A DNA stretch of 64,000 nucleotides, taken from the NCBI GenBank assembly GCA_036365455.1, contig JAWQUS010000023.1, positions 7,502,001 to 7,566,000 of the forward strand, given 5' to 3'. The position numbers and the translations under genes are program-made. Positions 63,868-64,000 of this stretch are shown here, piece by piece; position 1 is the stretch's first letter; each line of letters begins with the position of its first letter. The notes beneath the pieces are model-generated. The model did not search any database. It was not told the origin of the DNA and saw only the letters and a list, made by a program, of their open reading frames with translations. Origin of the DNA: Macrosoma leucophasiata (taxonomy: Eukaryota; Arthropoda; Insecta; Lepidoptera; Hedylidae).

Positions 63868-64000
63868 TTGTTTTATATTATTTCGCATTAACACATGCTT
63901 GTGAAATATATTTTATTTAAAGAGTCTCGATTTTATTTTAAGAGTCTCGCCTGAAGTCAAATTTTTCTTTCCATTTTTCTTTAAATAAAATATATATTAT
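63868..64000 (+). repeat. tRNA-like element T, copy 3, internally deleted, cut by window end
   Basis: Left end TTTTATATTATTTCGCATTA ACACATGCTTGTG, then directly GAGTCTCG (twice) and CCTGAAGTCAAATTTTTCTT TCCATTTTTC. The tRNA-like domain is deleted except for its last stem. The right end lies outside. Confidence 0.7.

Overview
This window looks like transposon-dense, gene-poor chromosomal DNA from a moth or butterfly. That is an inference from repeat types, not from a marker gene: AT-rich DNA, many Helitron-like elements ending in CTAGT, decayed non-LTR retrotransposons with lepidopteran-type C-termini, mariner, several SINE families and many MITEs. No complete cellular gene is visible. Most open frames are chance frames or parts of repeats. 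Host-coding candidates are one GC-rich internal exon (6341-6552) with a decayed tandem copy behind it, a CpG-rich promoter-like island near 21.7-21.95 kb, a THAP zinc-finger first-exon fragment (52163-52267) and two weak short exon candidates.

Layout. 0-9 kb: hairpins, old SINE/MITE pieces, the exon and its decayed copy. 9.7-12 kb: a Helitron 3' end carrying a broken Pif1-like helicase, with a mariner (DD34D) copy inserted beside it. 12-18.5 kb: a nest of SINEs, MITEs and LINE tails, including two SINEs derived from 5S rRNA. 19-21 kb: interspersed repeats with a GGAC/AGAC microsatellite, then the promoter-like island. 22-24.4 kb: no recognisable feature. 24.4-34 kb: SINE-A copies and LINE fragments. 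35-38 kb: a tRNA-like retroposon with a 15-bp target duplication and a 718-bp TIR element with an exact 8-bp target duplication. 39-50 kb: more SINE-A insertions, often nested. 50.6-51.6 kb: a second mariner copy, 3'-truncated. 53-57 kb: a third 5S SINE, a diverged tandem repeat and a 79-bp minisatellite containing back-to-back hairpins. 57.2-60.1 kb: a fourth 5S SINE directly beside a 2,369-bp palindrome whose 1,157-bp arms look identical. 60-64 kb: SINEs, a 470-bp foldback structure and another tRNA-like element at the edge.

There is no operon or pathway to describe. The useful information is in the order of insertions (target-site duplications, repeats inside repeats) and in inverted structures that suggest template switching. 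The strongest candidates for something new are the long palindrome (possible hairpin-RNA locus), the 5S rRNA-derived SINE family with 12-bp target duplications, the tRNA-like retroposon, and two mariner copies that share the same disabling 10-bp insertion. I describe repeat families under local labels (SINE-A, SINE-B, SINE-C, MITE-1 and so on) because I could not search a repeat library.
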